Shown: positions 1 through 11,260, counted from the first letter of the stretch. The stretch is DNA of 64,000 nt from JBLLJR01 sp047692235 (GCA_047692235.1 JBLLJR010000003.1:158704-222703); one strand, 5' to 3'. Numbers and translations: made by a program. The notes: a model not told the origin generated them from the sequence alone.

Positions 1-132
1 ATTTTTTTAAAAGATTTTTTTAATAAAACTAAAAAAATTATGAAGTATAAATATTTTAAGATTTTAATTATAATTAAAATATATTTATATAAAATCAAAT
101 TAAAAATTTTTAAAAGTAAAATAGATTACTAA
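1..132 (+). CDS. possible 3' end of an upstream protein gene (partial)
   Basis: Frame 1 is open from the first base to a TAA at 130-132, giving 43 lysine- and isoleucine-rich codons. The other two forward frames hit stops within the first 25 bases. An open run this long is unlikely by chance in DNA this rich in A+T. A clear terminator hairpin begins just before the stop, so a transcript running rightward ends here. The peptide is low complexity and I cannot assign a family. It could also be chance open sequence at the degraded end of a gene. Confidence 0.35.
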   Translation: MFLKDFFNKTKKIMKYKYFKILIIIKIYLYKIKLKIFKSKIDY

Positions 133-156
133 CCTAAACTAGGTTAGTTATTTTTT
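128..156 (+). terminator. Rho-independent terminator upstream of glyQ
   Basis: A perfect 8-bp stem (ACTAACCT at 128-135, AGGTTAGT at 141-148) with a 5-base loop is followed by TA and six T. This is one of the few GC-containing perfect hairpins with a T run in the window. It would end transcription of a gene lying to the left and insulate glyQS. Confidence 0.75.
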
Positions 157-209
157 ATATATTTTAATATATAAATTAAATACATTTTTATTTAAATAAA
201 AAATTACTT

Positions 210-1136
210 ATGAATAATACAAATTTCAAAACATTTCAGGAATTAATTAAAGTATTAAAAAATTATTGGTCAAATATAGGTTGTATTAGTATACAACCAT
301 TAGATTTAGAAGTAGGTGCTGGTACATCACATCCTATGACATGTTTAAGGTCTATAGGTCCGGAACCAATGTTTTGTGTATATGTTCAACCTTCTCGTAG
401 GCCTTCAGATGGAAGATATGGGAAAAATTCAAATCGTTTGCAACATTATTATCAATTGCAAGTTATAATGAAACCTGTACCAAATAATTTTCAAGATTTA
501 TATTTGTATTCTCTTAAAGAAATAGGTATAGATTGTGTAAAAAATGATATACGTTTTATAGCAGATGATTGGAGTAATCCTACTTTAGGTGCTTTTGGTA
601 TGGGATGGGAAGTGCAAATTAATGGAATGGAAATTACACAAATTACATATTTTCAACAAGTTTGTGGTATGGAGTGTAACCCAATAACTGGAGAAATCAC
701 ATATGGTCTTGAACGCTTATCTATGCATATACAAAAAGTTAAAACAGTATATGATATAATTTGGGATAATAGATTTGATAGAACTATAACATATGGAGAT
801 TTATTTTTTCAAAATGAAGTTGAACAATCGATATATAATTTTGAATATTCAAATATAAATTTTTTATTATTTTGTTTTGAGCAAAATATAAAAGATATAC
901 ATCATCTATTGAATTTAAAAAAACCTTTATCTTTACCTGCTTATGAGTTAATTTTAAAAACATCACATATTTTTAATTTATTAGATGCTAGAAAAGCTAT
1001 TTCTGTTACAGAAAGACAAAATTATATTATTAAATTAAATAATCTTTCCAAAGAAATTGCTAAATCTTATTTTAATTCTAGAAAAGATTTAAATTTCCCA
1101 ATGTGTAACAAAATAACTAATAAAGAGATTATATGA
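210..1136 (+). CDS. glyQ: glycine--tRNA ligase alpha subunit
   Basis: Catalytic alpha subunit of the bacterial alpha2beta2 glycyl-tRNA synthetase, which charges tRNA-Gly with glycine in the cytoplasm. The 308 residues match the usual length of about 303. The class II core is intact, including the [18 protein letters not shown] stretch near residues 37-54 and the YGLERLSMH region near residue 170. The ATG at 210 gives the normal N-terminus (TFQELI...). It overlaps glyS by four bases in an ATGA junction, so the two subunits are probably translationally coupled. Its cognate tRNA-Gly(TCC) is also in this window. Confidence 0.97.
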   Translation: MNNTNFKTFQELIKVLKNYWSNIGCISIQPLDLEVGAGTSHPMTCLRSIGPEPMFCVYVQPSRRPSDGRYGKNSNRLQHYYQLQVIMKPVPNNFQDLYLYSLKEIGIDCVKNDIRFIADDWSNPTLGAFGMGWEVQINGMEITQITYFQQVCGMECNPITGEITYGLERLSMHIQKVKTVYDIIWDNRFDRTITYGDLFFQNEVEQSIYNFEYSNINFLLFCFEQNIKDIHHLLNLKKPLSLPAYELILKTSHIFNLLDARKAISVTERQNYIIKLNNLSKEIAKSYFNSRKDLNFPMCNKITNKEII

Positions 1137-3064
1137 AAAATAGTACTTTTTTATTTGAAATTGGCACAGAAGAAATGCCATATAAATCACAGTGTATTTT
1201 ACATAAAAGTTTTGTTTTAAATATAAAAATAAAACTAAAAAATTTTAAAATTAAATATGATAAATTATTTTATTTTTCTACTTCGCGTCGTTTTGCGATT
1301 AAAATATGTAATATTTACCAATCTAAAATAGACATAAAATTTTTTAAATTAAAATTTAATAATTTAAAAGAATTATTATATAAAAGTATTATTTTTTCTT
1401 TAAAAAAAATTAAATTTTTAAAAACAATGAAATGGAATTCTAATTTTGCTGAATTTATACGACCTGTTACGAGTATTACAATGTTATTGGATGATGAAAT
1501 AATACAATGTAAAATATTTAACATTAATGCTAATCGTTTTATATATGGTCATCGTTTTTTAGGTAAAAATATAATAACTTTAAATCATGCACATCAATAT
1601 CCAGATATATTAGAAAAAAATAATTTTGTGATAGCAAATTTTGATAAAAGAAAAGAAAAAATTATTTGTGATATTCATAGAATTACTACTAATATTAATG
1701 GTATAGCTGATTTAGATCAGAGATTATTAAAAGAAATTGCATATTTAGTTGAATATCCAGTTGTATTATTAGGTAAATTTAAAAAAAGATTTTTATCTAT
1801 ACCTAGAGAAATATTAATTTGTATAATGAAAAATTATCAAAAATATTTTCCAATATATGATTTAAATAATAATTTATTACCATATTTTATATTTGTTTCT
1901 AATATTATATCTAATAATATGAAAAATATTATCCATGATAATGAGCAAGTTATTAATTCTCGTATGCAAGATGCTGAATTTTTAATTAATATTGATTGTA
2001 AATATAAATTAATAGATCGATTAGAAAATCTTAAAAAAGTATTATTTCAAAAACATTTAGGATCTATGTATGAAAAAACTTTTAGAATAAAAAAATTATC
2101 TGCATGGATTGCAAATCAGATTGGAGCCAATATTAAATATACAGAAAGAGCAGCTTTATTATCAAAATGTGATTTAACAACTAATATAGTATGTGAGTTT
2201 ACAGAAATACAAGGAGTAATTGGTATGTATTACTCTATGTATAATAAAGAAATATATGATATTTCTTTAGCCCAAAAAGAGCAATATTACCCTAGATTTT
2301 CTAATGATATATTGCCTACTACTCTTATTTCATCTGCTTTATCAATAGCAGATAAAATAGATACATTAGTTGGTATGTTTGGTATAAATAAAAACTCGGT
2401 TACTAAAAATGACCCCTTTTATTTACGTCGTTTAACTATAGGTATTATAAGAATTTTAATTAACAAAAAATTAAATATAGATTTAAAAGATTTAATAAAA
2501 TTAGCTATTAGCTTATACAAAAATAAATTGACAAATATATTAACAGAAAATAATATTATTAAATTTATTTTTGATCGTTTAATATTTTTTTATATAAACA
2601 AAGGATATAATATTGATGAAATTAATTCTATTTTGTCTATATCTAAAACTAAGTTAATAGATTTTGAAGAAAAAATAATTTCAGTAAGTTTTTTATGTAA
2701 GTTAAAAGAATCAAAATTATTAATTTCTACTAATAGAAGAATATCAAATATTTTAAAAAAATGTAATTATGATACTTCATATATTTTTAATATGTCTATA
2801 TTAGTAAATCCATATGAAATAAAATTATTAAATTTTATAAATTTATTATATAAAAAAATAAAATCTCTTTTAAATAAGAAATGTTATAAAGATATTTTTT
2901 TAGAATTTATTTTTATATCTAAATATATAGAAAATTTTTTTAAACATGTTATGATTATGGTATCTAATAATGATACACGAAATAATAGATTATTTTTGTT
3001 AAATAAAATACATAATATTTTCCTTTGTATAGCTGATATTTCTTTATTAAAAACAAAACTATAA
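1133..3064 (+). CDS. glyS: glycine--tRNA ligase beta subunit
   Basis: Beta subunit of heterotetrameric glycyl-tRNA synthetase; in this family it is needed for tRNA binding and activity of the alpha subunit. The product is 643 residues against about 689 in E. coli, shortened by internal deletions with both ends kept. The N-terminal [11 protein letters not shown] motif and the C-terminal [15 protein letters not shown]...ADISLL block align with the family ends. The C-terminal half is very rich in Ile, Lys and Asn, as expected under A+T pressure. It starts inside the glyQ stop region (ATGA), forming a two-gene operon. Confidence 0.96.
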   Translation: MKNSTFLFEIGTEEMPYKSQCILHKSFVLNIKIKLKNFKIKYDKLFYFSTSRRFAIKICNIYQSKIDIKFFKLKFNNLKELLYKSIIFSLKKIKFLKTMKWNSNFAEFIRPVTSITMLLDDEIIQCKIFNINANRFIYGHRFLGKNIITLNHAHQYPDILEKNNFVIANFDKRKEKIICDIHRITTNINGIADLDQRLLKEIAYLVEYPVVLLGKFKKRFLSIPREILICIMKNYQKYFPIYDLNNNLLPYFIFVSNIISNNMKNIIHDNEQVINSRMQDAEFLINIDCKYKLIDRLENLKKVLFQKHLGSMYEKTFRIKKLSAWIANQIGANIKYTERAALLSKCDLTTNIVCEFTEIQGVIGMYYSMYNKEIYDISLAQKEQYYPRFSNDILPTTLISSALSIADKIDTLVGMFGINKNSVTKNDPFYLRRLTIGIIRILINKKLNIDLKDLIKLAISLYKNKLTNILTENNIIKFIFDRLIFFYINKGYNIDEINSILSISKTKLIDFEEKIISVSFLCKLKESKLLISTNRRISNILKKCNYDTSYIFNMSILVNPYEIKLLNFINLLYKKIKSLLNKKCYKDIFLEFIFISKYIENFFKHVMIMVSNNDTRNNRLFLLNKIHNIFLCIADISLLKTKL

Positions 3065-3097
3065 TTTATATTTTTGATAAATCATTTATTAATTAGT

Positions 3098-3117
3098 TTT
3101 ATTTATTAATAAATAAA
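3098..3117 (+). terminator. possible terminator after glyQS
   Basis: A perfect 20-base A/T palindrome (TTTATTTATT/AATAAATAAA) lies 34 bases after the glyS stop and is followed by a short T-rich stretch. Its A/T-only composition makes it a weak candidate, since such palindromes are common in this DNA. Confidence 0.3.
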
Positions 3118-3177
3118 TTTTATTGGTAAATAAATATTGTTTAAAGTATTTTAAACTAACAATTTAATATAAATTAA

Positions 3178-4968
3178 ATGAAAAATATAAGAAATTTCTC
3201 TATTATTGCACACATAGATCATGGTAAATCTACTCTATCTGATAGAATAATACAAATTTGTGGAGGATTAAATAAAAATGAAATGACAGATCAAGTATTA
3301 GATACTATGGATTTAGAAAAAGAACGAGGTATTACAATTAAAGCACGTAGTGTAACTTTAAAATATAAATCTATAAGTAATAAAATTTATAAATTAAATT
3401 TTATAGATACCCCTGGACATGTAGATTTTTCTTATGAAGTTTCTCGATCGTTGTCAGCTTGCGAAGGAGCTTTGTTAATAGTAGATGCTAGTCAAGGTAT
3501 AGAAGCTCAAACAGTAGCAAATTGTTATATAGCTAAAGAAATGAATATAAAAATTGTACCAGTTTTAAATAAAATTGATTTAACTACATCAAATCCAAAT
3601 AAAATATCTAAAGATATTTCAAATTTACTTGGTGTAGAGTCTACAAATTATGCTTGTTGTTCAGCTAAAACTGGAGAAGGTGTTATAGAAGTAATAGAAA
3701 AATTAATTAAAGAAATTCCATGCCCTAAAAACAATTTAAAAAATTCACTAAGAGCTTTAATTATAGATTCTTGGTTTGATAATTATTTAGGTGTAGTATC
3801 TTTAATTAAGGTAAATGATGGAATATTAAAAAAAACTGATAAAATCCAAGTTATGAGTACTGGTTATATATATAACATAGAACAAATTGGGATATTTACA
3901 CCTAAACGCGTGCTATGTGATAAATTAAGTTGTGGTGAAGTAGGATGGATAACATGTGGTATAAAAAATGTACATGGTGCTCCAGTTGGAGATACATTAA
4001 CATCGTTAAAAAATAAATCTAATAATCCATTACCTGGATTTAAAAAAATTAAGCCCCAAGTTTATGCAGGTTTATTTCCATTAAATCATAAAGATTATTA
4101 TATGTTTAAAGATGCGTTAGAAAAACTTAGTTTAAATGATTCATCTTTATTCTATGAAAAAGAAAGTTCTCAAGCATTAGGAATAGGTTTTAGATGTGGT
4201 TTTCTTGGACTTCTACATATGGAAATTATTCAAGAAAGATTATTTCGTGAATATAAGTTAAATTTAATTGTAACTTTACCAACAGTTGTATATGAAATAT
4301 TAACTAATGATAATAAAATTATATATATAGATAGTCCATCTAAATTAAAATCTAAACTAAATATTAGTGAATTTAGAGAACCTATTGCTGAATGTCGTAT
4401 ATTATTTCCTCAGAATTATTTAGGTAATATAATAAAATTATGTCAAGAAAAACGTGGTATTCAACGTAATATTATTTATCAAGATAATCAAATAATATTA
4501 ATATATGAAATACCAATGGCTGAAATGATGTTAAATTTTTTTGATAAATTAAAATCAATTTCACGAGGATATGCTTCTTTAGATTATGCATTTAAATATT
4601 TTAAAAAATCAAATATAGTTAAAATTGATATATTTATTAATTATAAACAAGTTGAAGAATTATCATTAATATCTCATAAAAGTAATTCTATATATATTAG
4701 TCGTTTATTAGTAAAAAAATTACAAAATTTAATACCACGTCAACAATTTAATATAGCTATACAAGCATCTATAAAAAATAAAGTTATAGCTAGAGAAAAT
4801 ATTAAACAATTACGAAAAAATGTCACAAGTAAATGCTATGGAGGAGATGTCAATAGGAAAAATAAACTATTAAAAAAACAAAAGTTAGGTAAAAAACGAA
4901 TGAAATATATTGGTGGTGTAAAAATACCACAAAAAGCATTTTTAGCAATATTAAATGTAAACAAATAA
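3178..4968 (+). CDS. lepA: elongation factor 4 (LepA), ribosomal back-translocase GTPase
   Basis: Translational GTPase that acts on the 70S ribosome and helps translation or assembly under stress. The 596 residues match the usual 599. The GTPase motifs are visible: AHIDHGKST near residue 11, the RGITIKA switch I near residue 50, DTPGH near residue 78 and NKID near residue 131. The lysine-rich LepA-specific C-terminal domain is present ([16 protein letters not shown]). It heads the lepA-lepB-rnc-era block in its ancestral order, with a 47-bp gap to lepB. Confidence 0.97.
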   Translation: MKNIRNFSIIAHIDHGKSTLSDRIIQICGGLNKNEMTDQVLDTMDLEKERGITIKARSVTLKYKSISNKIYKLNFIDTPGHVDFSYEVSRSLSACEGALLIVDASQGIEAQTVANCYIAKEMNIKIVPVLNKIDLTTSNPNKISKDISNLLGVESTNYACCSAKTGEGVIEVIEKLIKEIPCPKNNLKNSLRALIIDSWFDNYLGVVSLIKVNDGILKKTDKIQVMSTGYIYNIEQIGIFTPKRVLCDKLSCGEVGWITCGIKNVHGAPVGDTLTSLKNKSNNPLPGFKKIKPQVYAGLFPLNHKDYYMFKDALEKLSLNDSSLFYEKESSQALGIGFRCGFLGLLHMEIIQERLFREYKLNLIVTLPTVVYEILTNDNKIIYIDSPSKLKSKLNISEFREPIAECRILFPQNYLGNIIKLCQEKRGIQRNIIYQDNQIILIYEIPMAEMMLNFFDKLKSISRGYASLDYAFKYFKKSNIVKIDIFINYKQVEELSLISHKSNSIYISRLLVKKLQNLIPRQQFNIAIQASIKNKVIARENIKQLRKNVTSKCYGGDVNRKNKLLKKQKLGKKRMKYIGGVKIPQKAFLAILNVNK

Positions 4969-5015
4969 TGCAATTTTAAATAAATTTATAAAATAGTTTA
5001 TAATGGTAAATAATT

Positions 5016-5942
5016 ATGTCAATATTATTACTAATATTAATAGTAATAACTGGAATATGTTGGTGTTTATTAAATATTAGATTAATAAATAAAAAGATAA
5101 ATTTATTTAGATTTTCTTTATTTAAAATAATAATAGAAAATTTTGCACATATTTTACCATTTTTACTAATAGTCTTTGTTATTAAATCATTTATATTTGA
5201 ATCATTTTATATTCCTTCTTCATCTATGGCACCAACTTTATTAATAGGCGATTTAATTTTAGTAAAAAAATTTGCGTATAATATTAAAGATCCTTTTTTT
5301 AATAAAACTTTAATACATATTAATAAACCTAAATATGGTGATGTAGTAATTTTTAAATATCCTATGAATACTAAATTAAATTATATTAAAAGAATAATAG
5401 GATTACCTGGTGATCATATTAAATACAATCCTATAACAAAAAAAGTTTCAGTGATCACTAAATGTAATAAATATTACAAAAATTTAAATATTAAATACAA
5501 AAAAACTTTTTTAAGTAATTTTATTTTATTTTTTAATAAAATAAATAAAAATAATATTTCTTTTGGAGTATTAGAAAATATAAATAATGATTTAAAAACA
5601 AAACTTTTAAATAAAAATAATTATGCTTATATAAATTTACTGCAACAAACAGAGTCAATAAATAATAAAAAGCATGATATATTATATATACCGAAATATT
5701 TAGATAAAATTAAATTTTATTTTAAACAATTTAATAATGTAAAATTTACATGGATTGTACCAAAAGGACATTATTTTGTATTAGGTGATTATAGAGATAA
5801 TAGTGAAGATAGTCGTTATTGGGGTTTTGTTCCCGAAGAAAATGTGATAGGTAAGGCTTATTATGTTTGGATGAGTTTTAAAAAACAAGAAAATAAATGG
5901 CCCACAGGATTAAGATTAAAACATATTGGTGTTATTCATTAA
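5016..5942 (+). CDS. lepB: signal peptidase I
   Basis: Inner-membrane serine protease that removes signal peptides from exported proteins. Two N-terminal hydrophobic segments (about residues 3-20 and 46-60) precede the catalytic domain. The nucleophile is Ser70 in PSSSMAPTL and the general base is Lys125 in YIKRIIGLPGD. The box E motif GDYRDNSEDSRYWG is complete. At 308 residues it is slightly shorter than the E. coli enzyme (324), with a lysine- and asparagine-rich expansion in the middle where beta-strand loops lie. Its retention implies that protein export is still needed, in line with secE elsewhere in the window. Confidence 0.95.
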   Translation: MSILLLILIVITGICWCLLNIRLINKKINLFRFSLFKIIIENFAHILPFLLIVFVIKSFIFESFYIPSSSMAPTLLIGDLILVKKFAYNIKDPFFNKTLIHINKPKYGDVVIFKYPMNTKLNYIKRIIGLPGDHIKYNPITKKVSVITKCNKYYKNLNIKYKKTFLSNFILFFNKINKNNISFGVLENINNDLKTKLLNKNNYAYINLLQQTESINNKKHDILYIPKYLDKIKFYFKQFNNVKFTWIVPKGHYFVLGDYRDNSEDSRYWGFVPEENVIGKAYYVWMSFKKQENKWPTGLRLKHIGVIH

Positions 5943-6075
5943 TAAAAGATAATAAATTTATAAAAAATTTTATATTATTATTTAAATAATAATCTAAAAT
6001 ATAACTTTAATAAAATTATATAAATTATATTTAAATGTTATTTATATTTTTTAATTATTTAGTGATTAGCAATAT

Positions 6076-6756
6076 ATGAATTATATTTTGCTTAATAATC
6101 TTCAAAAAAAAATAGGATATACTTTTCAACAATATGAAATATTGTTACAAGCATTAACTCATAGAAGTGCAAGTACTATTCATAATGAAAGATTAGAATT
6201 TCTAGGGGATGCAATATTAAATTATATAATTGCACATGCATTATATCATCGTTTCCCAGAAATAAACGAAGGTGATATGAGTAGAATGAGATCTACATTA
6301 GTTAGAGGTAATGCATTAGCAGAAATAGCTAAAGAATTTGGAATTGGTAAATGTTTAAGATTAGGATTTGGTGAATTAAAAAGCGGAGGATATAGTAGGC
6401 AATCTATTTTAGCAGATACAGTAGAAGCTTTAATAGGAGGTGTGTTTTTGGATAGTAATATTCAAACAATAGAAATGTTAGTGCTTAATTGGTATCAATT
6501 TAGATTAAACACAATTAATCCAGGTAATAAACAAAAAGATTATAAAACTAGATTACAAGAATATTTGCAAAAAAATCAATTATCATTACCTATTTATGTA
6601 TTAATACAAATATATGGAGAATCTCACGAGCCAAAATTTAATATACAATGTAAATTAAATATTTTAAATAAAATAATTATTGGTAATGGTTTAAGTCGTC
6701 GTAAATCAGAACAAAATGCAGCAGAAATAGCATTAAAATTTTTGGAACCAGAATAA
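6076..6756 (+). CDS. rnc: ribonuclease III
   Basis: Double-strand-specific endoribonuclease that processes rRNA precursors and some mRNAs. The signature [13 protein letters not shown] near residues 36-48 carries the catalytic acidic residues, and [13 protein letters not shown] near residue 114 supplies the second acidic pair. A double-stranded RNA-binding domain fills about residues 155-226. The length of 226 equals the E. coli enzyme. The gene is followed after four bases by era, as in the ancestral rnc-era operon. In E. coli, rnc expression is autoregulated by cleavage of its own leader; I see no clear leader hairpin here. Confidence 0.97.
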   Translation: MNYILLNNLQKKIGYTFQQYEILLQALTHRSASTIHNERLEFLGDAILNYIIAHALYHRFPEINEGDMSRMRSTLVRGNALAEIAKEFGIGKCLRLGFGELKSGGYSRQSILADTVEALIGGVFLDSNIQTIEMLVLNWYQFRLNTINPGNKQKDYKTRLQEYLQKNQLSLPIYVLIQIYGESHEPKFNIQCKLNILNKIIIGNGLSRRKSEQNAAEIALKFLEPE

Positions 6757-6760
6757 TTTT

Positions 6761-7609
6761 ATGAAAAAAAATAATAACACCACATATTGTGGTTTTGTAA
6801 CTATAGTAGGGAGAACTAATGTTGGTAAATCAACTTTATTAAATAAACTTATAGGACATAAAGTTTCTATAACATCTAGAAAACCTAATACTACTCGTAG
6901 TATAATTACTGGCATTCATACTTCACTACCATATCAGATAATTTATTTAGATACTCCAGGAATACAAGAAAAAAATTTTATTAATATAAATAATTTAAAA
7001 ATTATTAAAAATATATATAATGTAGATATAGTTATATTTGTTATTGAAACATTAAATTGGTTTCAAGAAGATGAATTTATTTTAAATAATTTATATTATG
7101 TAAAATGTCCAATTATTATTTTAATAAATAAAATTGATAAAATTTTAAATAAAAACCTATTGTTGCCACATATTAAATATGTATGTAATAAAATTAAAAA
7201 TTATTACTCTATAATACCTATATGTGCTAAAAATGGGGAAAATATTAAAATATTAGTTAAGTTATTATATAAATTATTACCTAAAAGTAACCACTATTTT
7301 AGTGGTAAATTTATTAATAATTATGATATTAAATTTCTTATATCAGAAATTGTACGTGAAAAATTAATTCGTTTTTTAGGAGATGAGCTTCCATATATTT
7401 TATCTGTTGAAATTAAAAAATTTTTTGTTAATTATTTAGGATATTATAATATTTATGGAATAATTTTAGTAAATCGTTTAAGCCAAAAAAAGATAGTTAT
7501 TGGATATAATGGTAACAAAATAAAAATTATACGAAATAAATCTATAAAAGATTTAGAGAATATTTTTAAAACAAATGTTAATTTAAATTTATTTGTTAAA
7601 ATAATATAA
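6761..7609 (+). CDS. era: GTPase Era, 30S ribosome assembly factor
   Basis: Essential GTPase that binds the 3' end of 16S rRNA and couples ribosome maturation to growth. The G1 motif reads GRTNVGKST, with Thr where most Era proteins have Pro. DTPG near residue 67 and NKID near residue 122 follow. The KH RNA-binding domain keeps its GxxG loop (IGYNGNKIK). At 282 residues it is about 19 shorter than E. coli Era: it ends right after the last KH strand (NLFVKII) and lacks the family's acidic C-terminal tail. A gap of 353 bp follows where recO and pdxJ sit in E. coli. Confidence 0.94.
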   Translation: MKKNNNTTYCGFVTIVGRTNVGKSTLLNKLIGHKVSITSRKPNTTRSIITGIHTSLPYQIIYLDTPGIQEKNFININNLKIIKNIYNVDIVIFVIETLNWFQEDEFILNNLYYVKCPIIILINKIDKILNKNLLLPHIKYVCNKIKNYYSIIPICAKNGENIKILVKLLYKLLPKSNHYFSGKFINNYDIKFLISEIVREKLIRFLGDELPYILSVEIKKFFVNYLGYYNIYGIILVNRLSQKKIVIGYNGNKIKIIRNKSIKDLENIFKTNVNLNLFVKII

Positions 7610-7962
7610 AATTTATATTAAAAAATACATATATTTAAAACATAAATAAATATTAATTGTATTTAAATATATTGTATATACAAATTTAAATTTTATAAAA
7701 AATTTAATATTATTTAATAATATATTATATATAAATAATTTGTAAAGATTAAAATTAATATTAAATAAATAATATTAATTTTAAATTAAATAATTATAAA
7801 TCTTAAATTTATAAACATATTAAAATCATAAATTAACTATTATAAATCCAGATTTAACTTATTTTTAATAAAAAATAATATTAAATATATATAATTATGT
7901 TATTAATAGTTATATTGTAAATTAATTACAGTAAAAAATATTAATATAAAATTATTTAATTT
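7610..7962. other. 353-bp intergenic region where recO and pdxJ have been lost
   Basis: In enterobacteria recO and pdxJ lie between era and acpS. This stretch is A/T-dominated, shows no long open frame on either strand, and has no recognisable remnant of RecO or PdxJ. It contains many short A/T palindromes that I cannot separate from background. Confidence 0.6.
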
Positions 7963-8346
7963 ATGACTATTATAGGTATAGGTATAGATATTGTTGAAAT
8001 AAAAAGAATAAAAAATATTTTATTTCGTTTCGGTGATAAATTTGTTAAAAAAATTTTAAGTGAAAATGAATATAATAAATATTATACTTGTAAACAACCA
8101 ATAAGATTTTTATCTAAAAAATTTGCTGCAAAAGAAGCCATATCTAAATCTTTAGGTGTAGGTATAAATAATAATATTATATTTCCACATTTAATAATCA
8201 ATAATGATTATTTAGGTAAACCATTTGTTAAATTATTTGGTGCTGCTAAAATTTTAGCAAAAACTTTACAAGTTAATACTATACATATTACTTTAACAGA
8301 CGAAAGGAAATATGTATGTGCTATGGTAATTTTAGAAAAGTTATAG
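7963..8346 (+). CDS. acpS: holo-[acyl-carrier-protein] synthase
   Basis: Transfers 4'-phosphopantetheine from coenzyme A to acyl carrier protein, activating it for fatty acid synthesis. The 127 residues match the family length. The Mg-binding motif GIGIDIVEIKRI is at the N-terminus and the second motif, FLSKKFAAKEAISKSLG, spans about residues 47-63. Its retention implies that ACP-dependent fatty acid synthesis, or another ACP-dependent route, remains in this genome. It follows the lepA-era block as in E. coli. Confidence 0.96.
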   Translation: MTIIGIGIDIVEIKRIKNILFRFGDKFVKKILSENEYNKYYTCKQPIRFLSKKFAAKEAISKSLGVGINNNIIFPHLIINNDYLGKPFVKLFGAAKILAKTLQVNTIHITLTDERKYVCAMVILEKL

Positions 8347-8457
8347 AACATATTTTACTTATTATATATAAATTTTTATTTTAAATTTATTTTTAGTAAA
8401 TTTTAATTAAAATATTTAATAAATAAAATAAAATTTATACAAAGTATAGAGATTTTT

Positions 8458-9432
8458 ATGATAAAAAAAGTTGGTGTATTAACTAGTGGTGGTGATGCTC
8501 CTGGTATGAATGCAGCTATTAGAAGTGTAGTTAGAACAGGATTATCAAAAGGATTAGAAATTTATGGTATATATAATGGATATTTAGGTTTATTTAAAAA
8601 CCATATTGTAAAACTTAGTGAACATAATGTATCAGATATTTTAAATAAAGGTGGAACTTTTTTAGGTTCTTCTCGTTTTAATAAATTTTATAAATATGAT
8701 ATTCGACTTGTAGCAGTTGCAAATATCAACAGACATAAAATTGATGCGTTAATTATAATTGGAGGAGGAGGTTCTTACATTGGGGCACAAAAATTAATTG
8801 ATATGGGTATAACTTGCATTAGTATACCTGGTACTATAGATAATGATGTCATAGGAACTGATTATACTATTGGATATTTTACAGCTTTAGAAACTGTTGT
8901 AGAAGCCATCGATAAACTAAAAGATACATCTATATCTCATCAACGCATATCAATAGTAGAAGTTATGGGTCGTTATTGTGGTGATTTAACTATATCATCT
9001 GCTATAGCTGGAGGATGTGAGTTTATTGTATTACCAGAAACTAAATTCAGCAAAAGTGATCTTTTAAATAAAATTAAAAAAAAAATAGATAATGGTAGTA
9101 AACATGCAGTAATTGCTATTACTGAACATATTTGTGATATTGTAAAACTAGCCAAATATATTGAGCAAAATACAGGTCGTGAAACTAGGGCAACAGTATT
9201 AGGTCATATACAACGAGGTGGTAGACCGGTAGCTTATGATCGCATATTAGCTTCATGTATGGGATCATATTCTATAAAACTTTTATTAAATGGACATAAT
9301 AAAAGATGTATTGGTATACATAAAGGTAAATTAGTTCATAATAACATTATGAATGCTTTCAGTATTAAAAAAAGATCTTTTTATAAATATATGATGAAAA
9401 TGTCACAAAATTACTTTAATTTTTTAAATTAA
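8458..9432 (+). CDS. pfkA: ATP-dependent 6-phosphofructokinase
   Basis: Phosphorylates fructose 6-phosphate to fructose 1,6-bisphosphate, the committed step of glycolysis. It has the family length (324, E. coli 320). Motifs include [12 protein letters not shown] for ATP binding, [16 protein letters not shown] with the catalytic Asp, MGRYCGD, and [16 protein letters not shown] ribosome binding site precedes the ATG. It runs tail-to-tail with tpiA, with only one base between the stop codons. pfkA and tpiA are also near neighbours in E. coli. Confidence 0.97.
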   Translation: MIKKVGVLTSGGDAPGMNAAIRSVVRTGLSKGLEIYGIYNGYLGLFKNHIVKLSEHNVSDILNKGGTFLGSSRFNKFYKYDIRLVAVANINRHKIDALIIIGGGGSYIGAQKLIDMGITCISIPGTIDNDVIGTDYTIGYFTALETVVEAIDKLKDTSISHQRISIVEVMGRYCGDLTISSAIAGGCEFIVLPETKFSKSDLLNKIKKKIDNGSKHAVIAITEHICDIVKLAKYIEQNTGRETRATVLGHIQRGGRPVAYDRILASCMGSYSIKLLLNGHNKRCIGIHKGKLVHNNIMNAFSIKKRSFYKYMMKMSQNYFNFLN

Positions 9433-9433
9433 T

Positions 9434-10204
9434 TTAAAAATTATTAAAATTTTTAATTGTTGATTTAATTATTTTACAAAATTTATTTGCACATAAAGAT
9501 GATGATCCTAAAATAAATCCATCAATATTTTTATAATTTAAAAAGTTTTGACAATTTATATTGTCAATTGAACCTCCATATTGGATAATGATATTATTAG
9601 ATATAATATGATCATATTTAGATAAATAACTTCTTATATTTTGTATAATACTATGTATTTTTATAGGATTAGCTGTAATTCCCGTTCCAATTGTCCAAAT
9701 TGGCTCATATGCAATAACTGTATTTTTAAATGCATTTATGCCTAAAACATCTAAAATAGCTTTTACTTGATTTATACATACTGTATTTGAATTATTATTT
9801 TTATAATCAAATATATTTTCCCCAATACATAAAACAGGAATTAATCCTGCTTTTTTTATAGATTTAAATTTTTTAATTATAATTTTATTATTTTCTTGAT
9901 GAAATTTACGGCGTTCTGAATGACCTATAATTACATATTTAACTCCTATATCTTTTAACATATAGGAAGAGACTTCTCCAGTAAATGCCCCGGAAATATT
10001 AAAGTCTACATTTTGAGCACAAATATCTATTTTAGTATTTTTTATGTAAGATTTTATTATATTTAAATATATTGTAGGGGCAGCAATAGCAACATTACAA
10101 TTATAGATGTTTAAATTTTCTTTATTAAAAATAATAAACCATTTTTTAATCATATTAAAACTTCCGTGTAATTTCCAATTACCTATAATTAATGGATATC
10201 TCAT
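9434..10204 (-). CDS. tpiA: triosephosphate isomerase
   Basis: Interconverts dihydroxyacetone phosphate and glyceraldehyde 3-phosphate in glycolysis. The TIM-barrel sequence is complete at 256 residues. The active-site Lys lies in IGNWKLHGS, the catalytic His in YVIGHSERR, and the catalytic Glu in AYEPIWTIGTG. The phosphate-binding GGSI and LGSSSL loops are near the end. It lies next to fpr, also on the minus strand, 73 bp downstream of it. In E. coli the same two genes are separated by yiiQ to uspD, which are lost here. Confidence 0.97.
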   Translation of the reverse strand: MRYPLIIGNWKLHGSFNMIKKWFIIFNKENLNIYNCNVAIAAPTIYLNIIKSYIKNTKIDICAQNVDFNISGAFTGEVSSYMLKDIGVKYVIIGHSERRKFHQENNKIIIKKFKSIKKAGLIPVLCIGENIFDYKNNNSNTVCINQVKAILDVLGINAFKNTVIAYEPIWTIGTGITANPIKIHSIIQNIRSYLSKYDHIISNNIIIQYGGSIDNINCQNFLNYKNIDGFILGSSSLCANKFCKIIKSTIKNFNNF

Positions 10205-10277
10205 ATTTTTATATTATTAATATTTTATTTTTTGTATAAATAATTTTAACAAATATTTTTAATATATTTATTAAAAT

Positions 10278-11024
10278 TTACCAATATTGTTCACTGGTTA
10301 TATGACCTTTATTATTTATAAAATGTTTTTTCATATTTTTTTTAGTTTTTAAAATATTTAAAGTATTTTTAATCATATTTGGGTTACCACATAACATTAT
10401 ATGGCTATTAGTACATTTTATTTGTATATTTAATTTTTTTTCTAATGTTCCATTTTCAATTAAATTTGGAATATAACCATATAAAGATCCATTTATATTT
10501 TCTCTACTTATTATAGTTTGTATATGTAGTTTTTTATTATATTTATCTTTTAAACGTAACATTTTAGGCAAATAACTTAAATCTTTATAAAAACTTACTG
10601 CATGCACTAATATAATAGTATCAAATTTATCTAGATTATTTATTTCTTCTAAAATTGATAAATACGGACCTATTCCTGTGCCTGTTGCAAACATCCAAAG
10701 ATTTTCACAACGTGGAATTTCTTTTATTATAAAAACTCCTTTAGAATATTTTGAAATTAATATACTGTTTCCTGGTTTTAATTTATATAAGGCATTACTA
10801 AATTTACCGTTATTAACTAATGATATATAAAATTCTAAATTTTTATTTATTGGAGCATTGACATATGAATAAGCACGTTGCATGATTTTATCAGATATAT
10901 TTAATTTTAATTTTGTAAATTGACCTGCAATAAACGGAGCAACATCAGCTTTAATAAAAATACTGAATAATCTATCATTCCAATATATAATTTTTAATAT
11001 TTTCCCTTTAATCCATTGTGTCAT
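10278..11024 (-). CDS. fpr: flavodoxin/ferredoxin--NADP reductase
   Basis: FAD enzyme that passes electrons from NADPH to flavodoxin or ferredoxin. The 248 residues equal E. coli Fpr. The FAD-binding RAYSYVNAP motif (about residues 50-58) and the NADP-binding GTGIGPYLSIL motif are intact, and the protein ends in the characteristic aromatic Tyr-Trp. Its partner flavodoxin, fldA, is also in the window. The likely clients are Fe-S enzymes of isoprenoid synthesis (IspG/IspH) and biotin-type reactions, which are inferred rather than seen here. Confidence 0.95.
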   Translation of the reverse strand: MTQWIKGKILKIIYWNDRLFSIFIKADVAPFIAGQFTKLKLNISDKIMQRAYSYVNAPINKNLEFYISLVNNGKFSNALYKLKPGNSILISKYSKGVFIIKEIPRCENLWMFATGTGIGPYLSILEEINNLDKFDTIILVHAVSFYKDLSYLPKMLRLKDKYNKKLHIQTIISRENINGSLYGYIPNLIENGTLEKKLNIQIKCTNSHIMLCGNPNMIKNTLNILKTKKNMKKHFINNKGHITSEQYW

Positions 11025-11260
11025 GCAAATTTTCTCTTTTATTATATTTTTTATAGAAAAATATTTTAATTATATAAATATAAAAATAATTATATTTAAT
11101 AATTTTTATTATTTAATTATAAAATTAAATATATTTTTTAAATTTATAATTTTCATTATATAATAAAATTTTTATATTAAATATATTAAATATATATAAT
11201 ATTAAATTATATAATAAATACATTAATAATATTAATTAATTAAAATTCGGAGATATTTTA

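Noticed and set aside
7610..7962. Search for a small RNA or hidden gene in the era-acpS gap
   Set aside because: Only A/T repeats and short palindromes are present, with no promoter-hairpin-T-run combination and no open frame.
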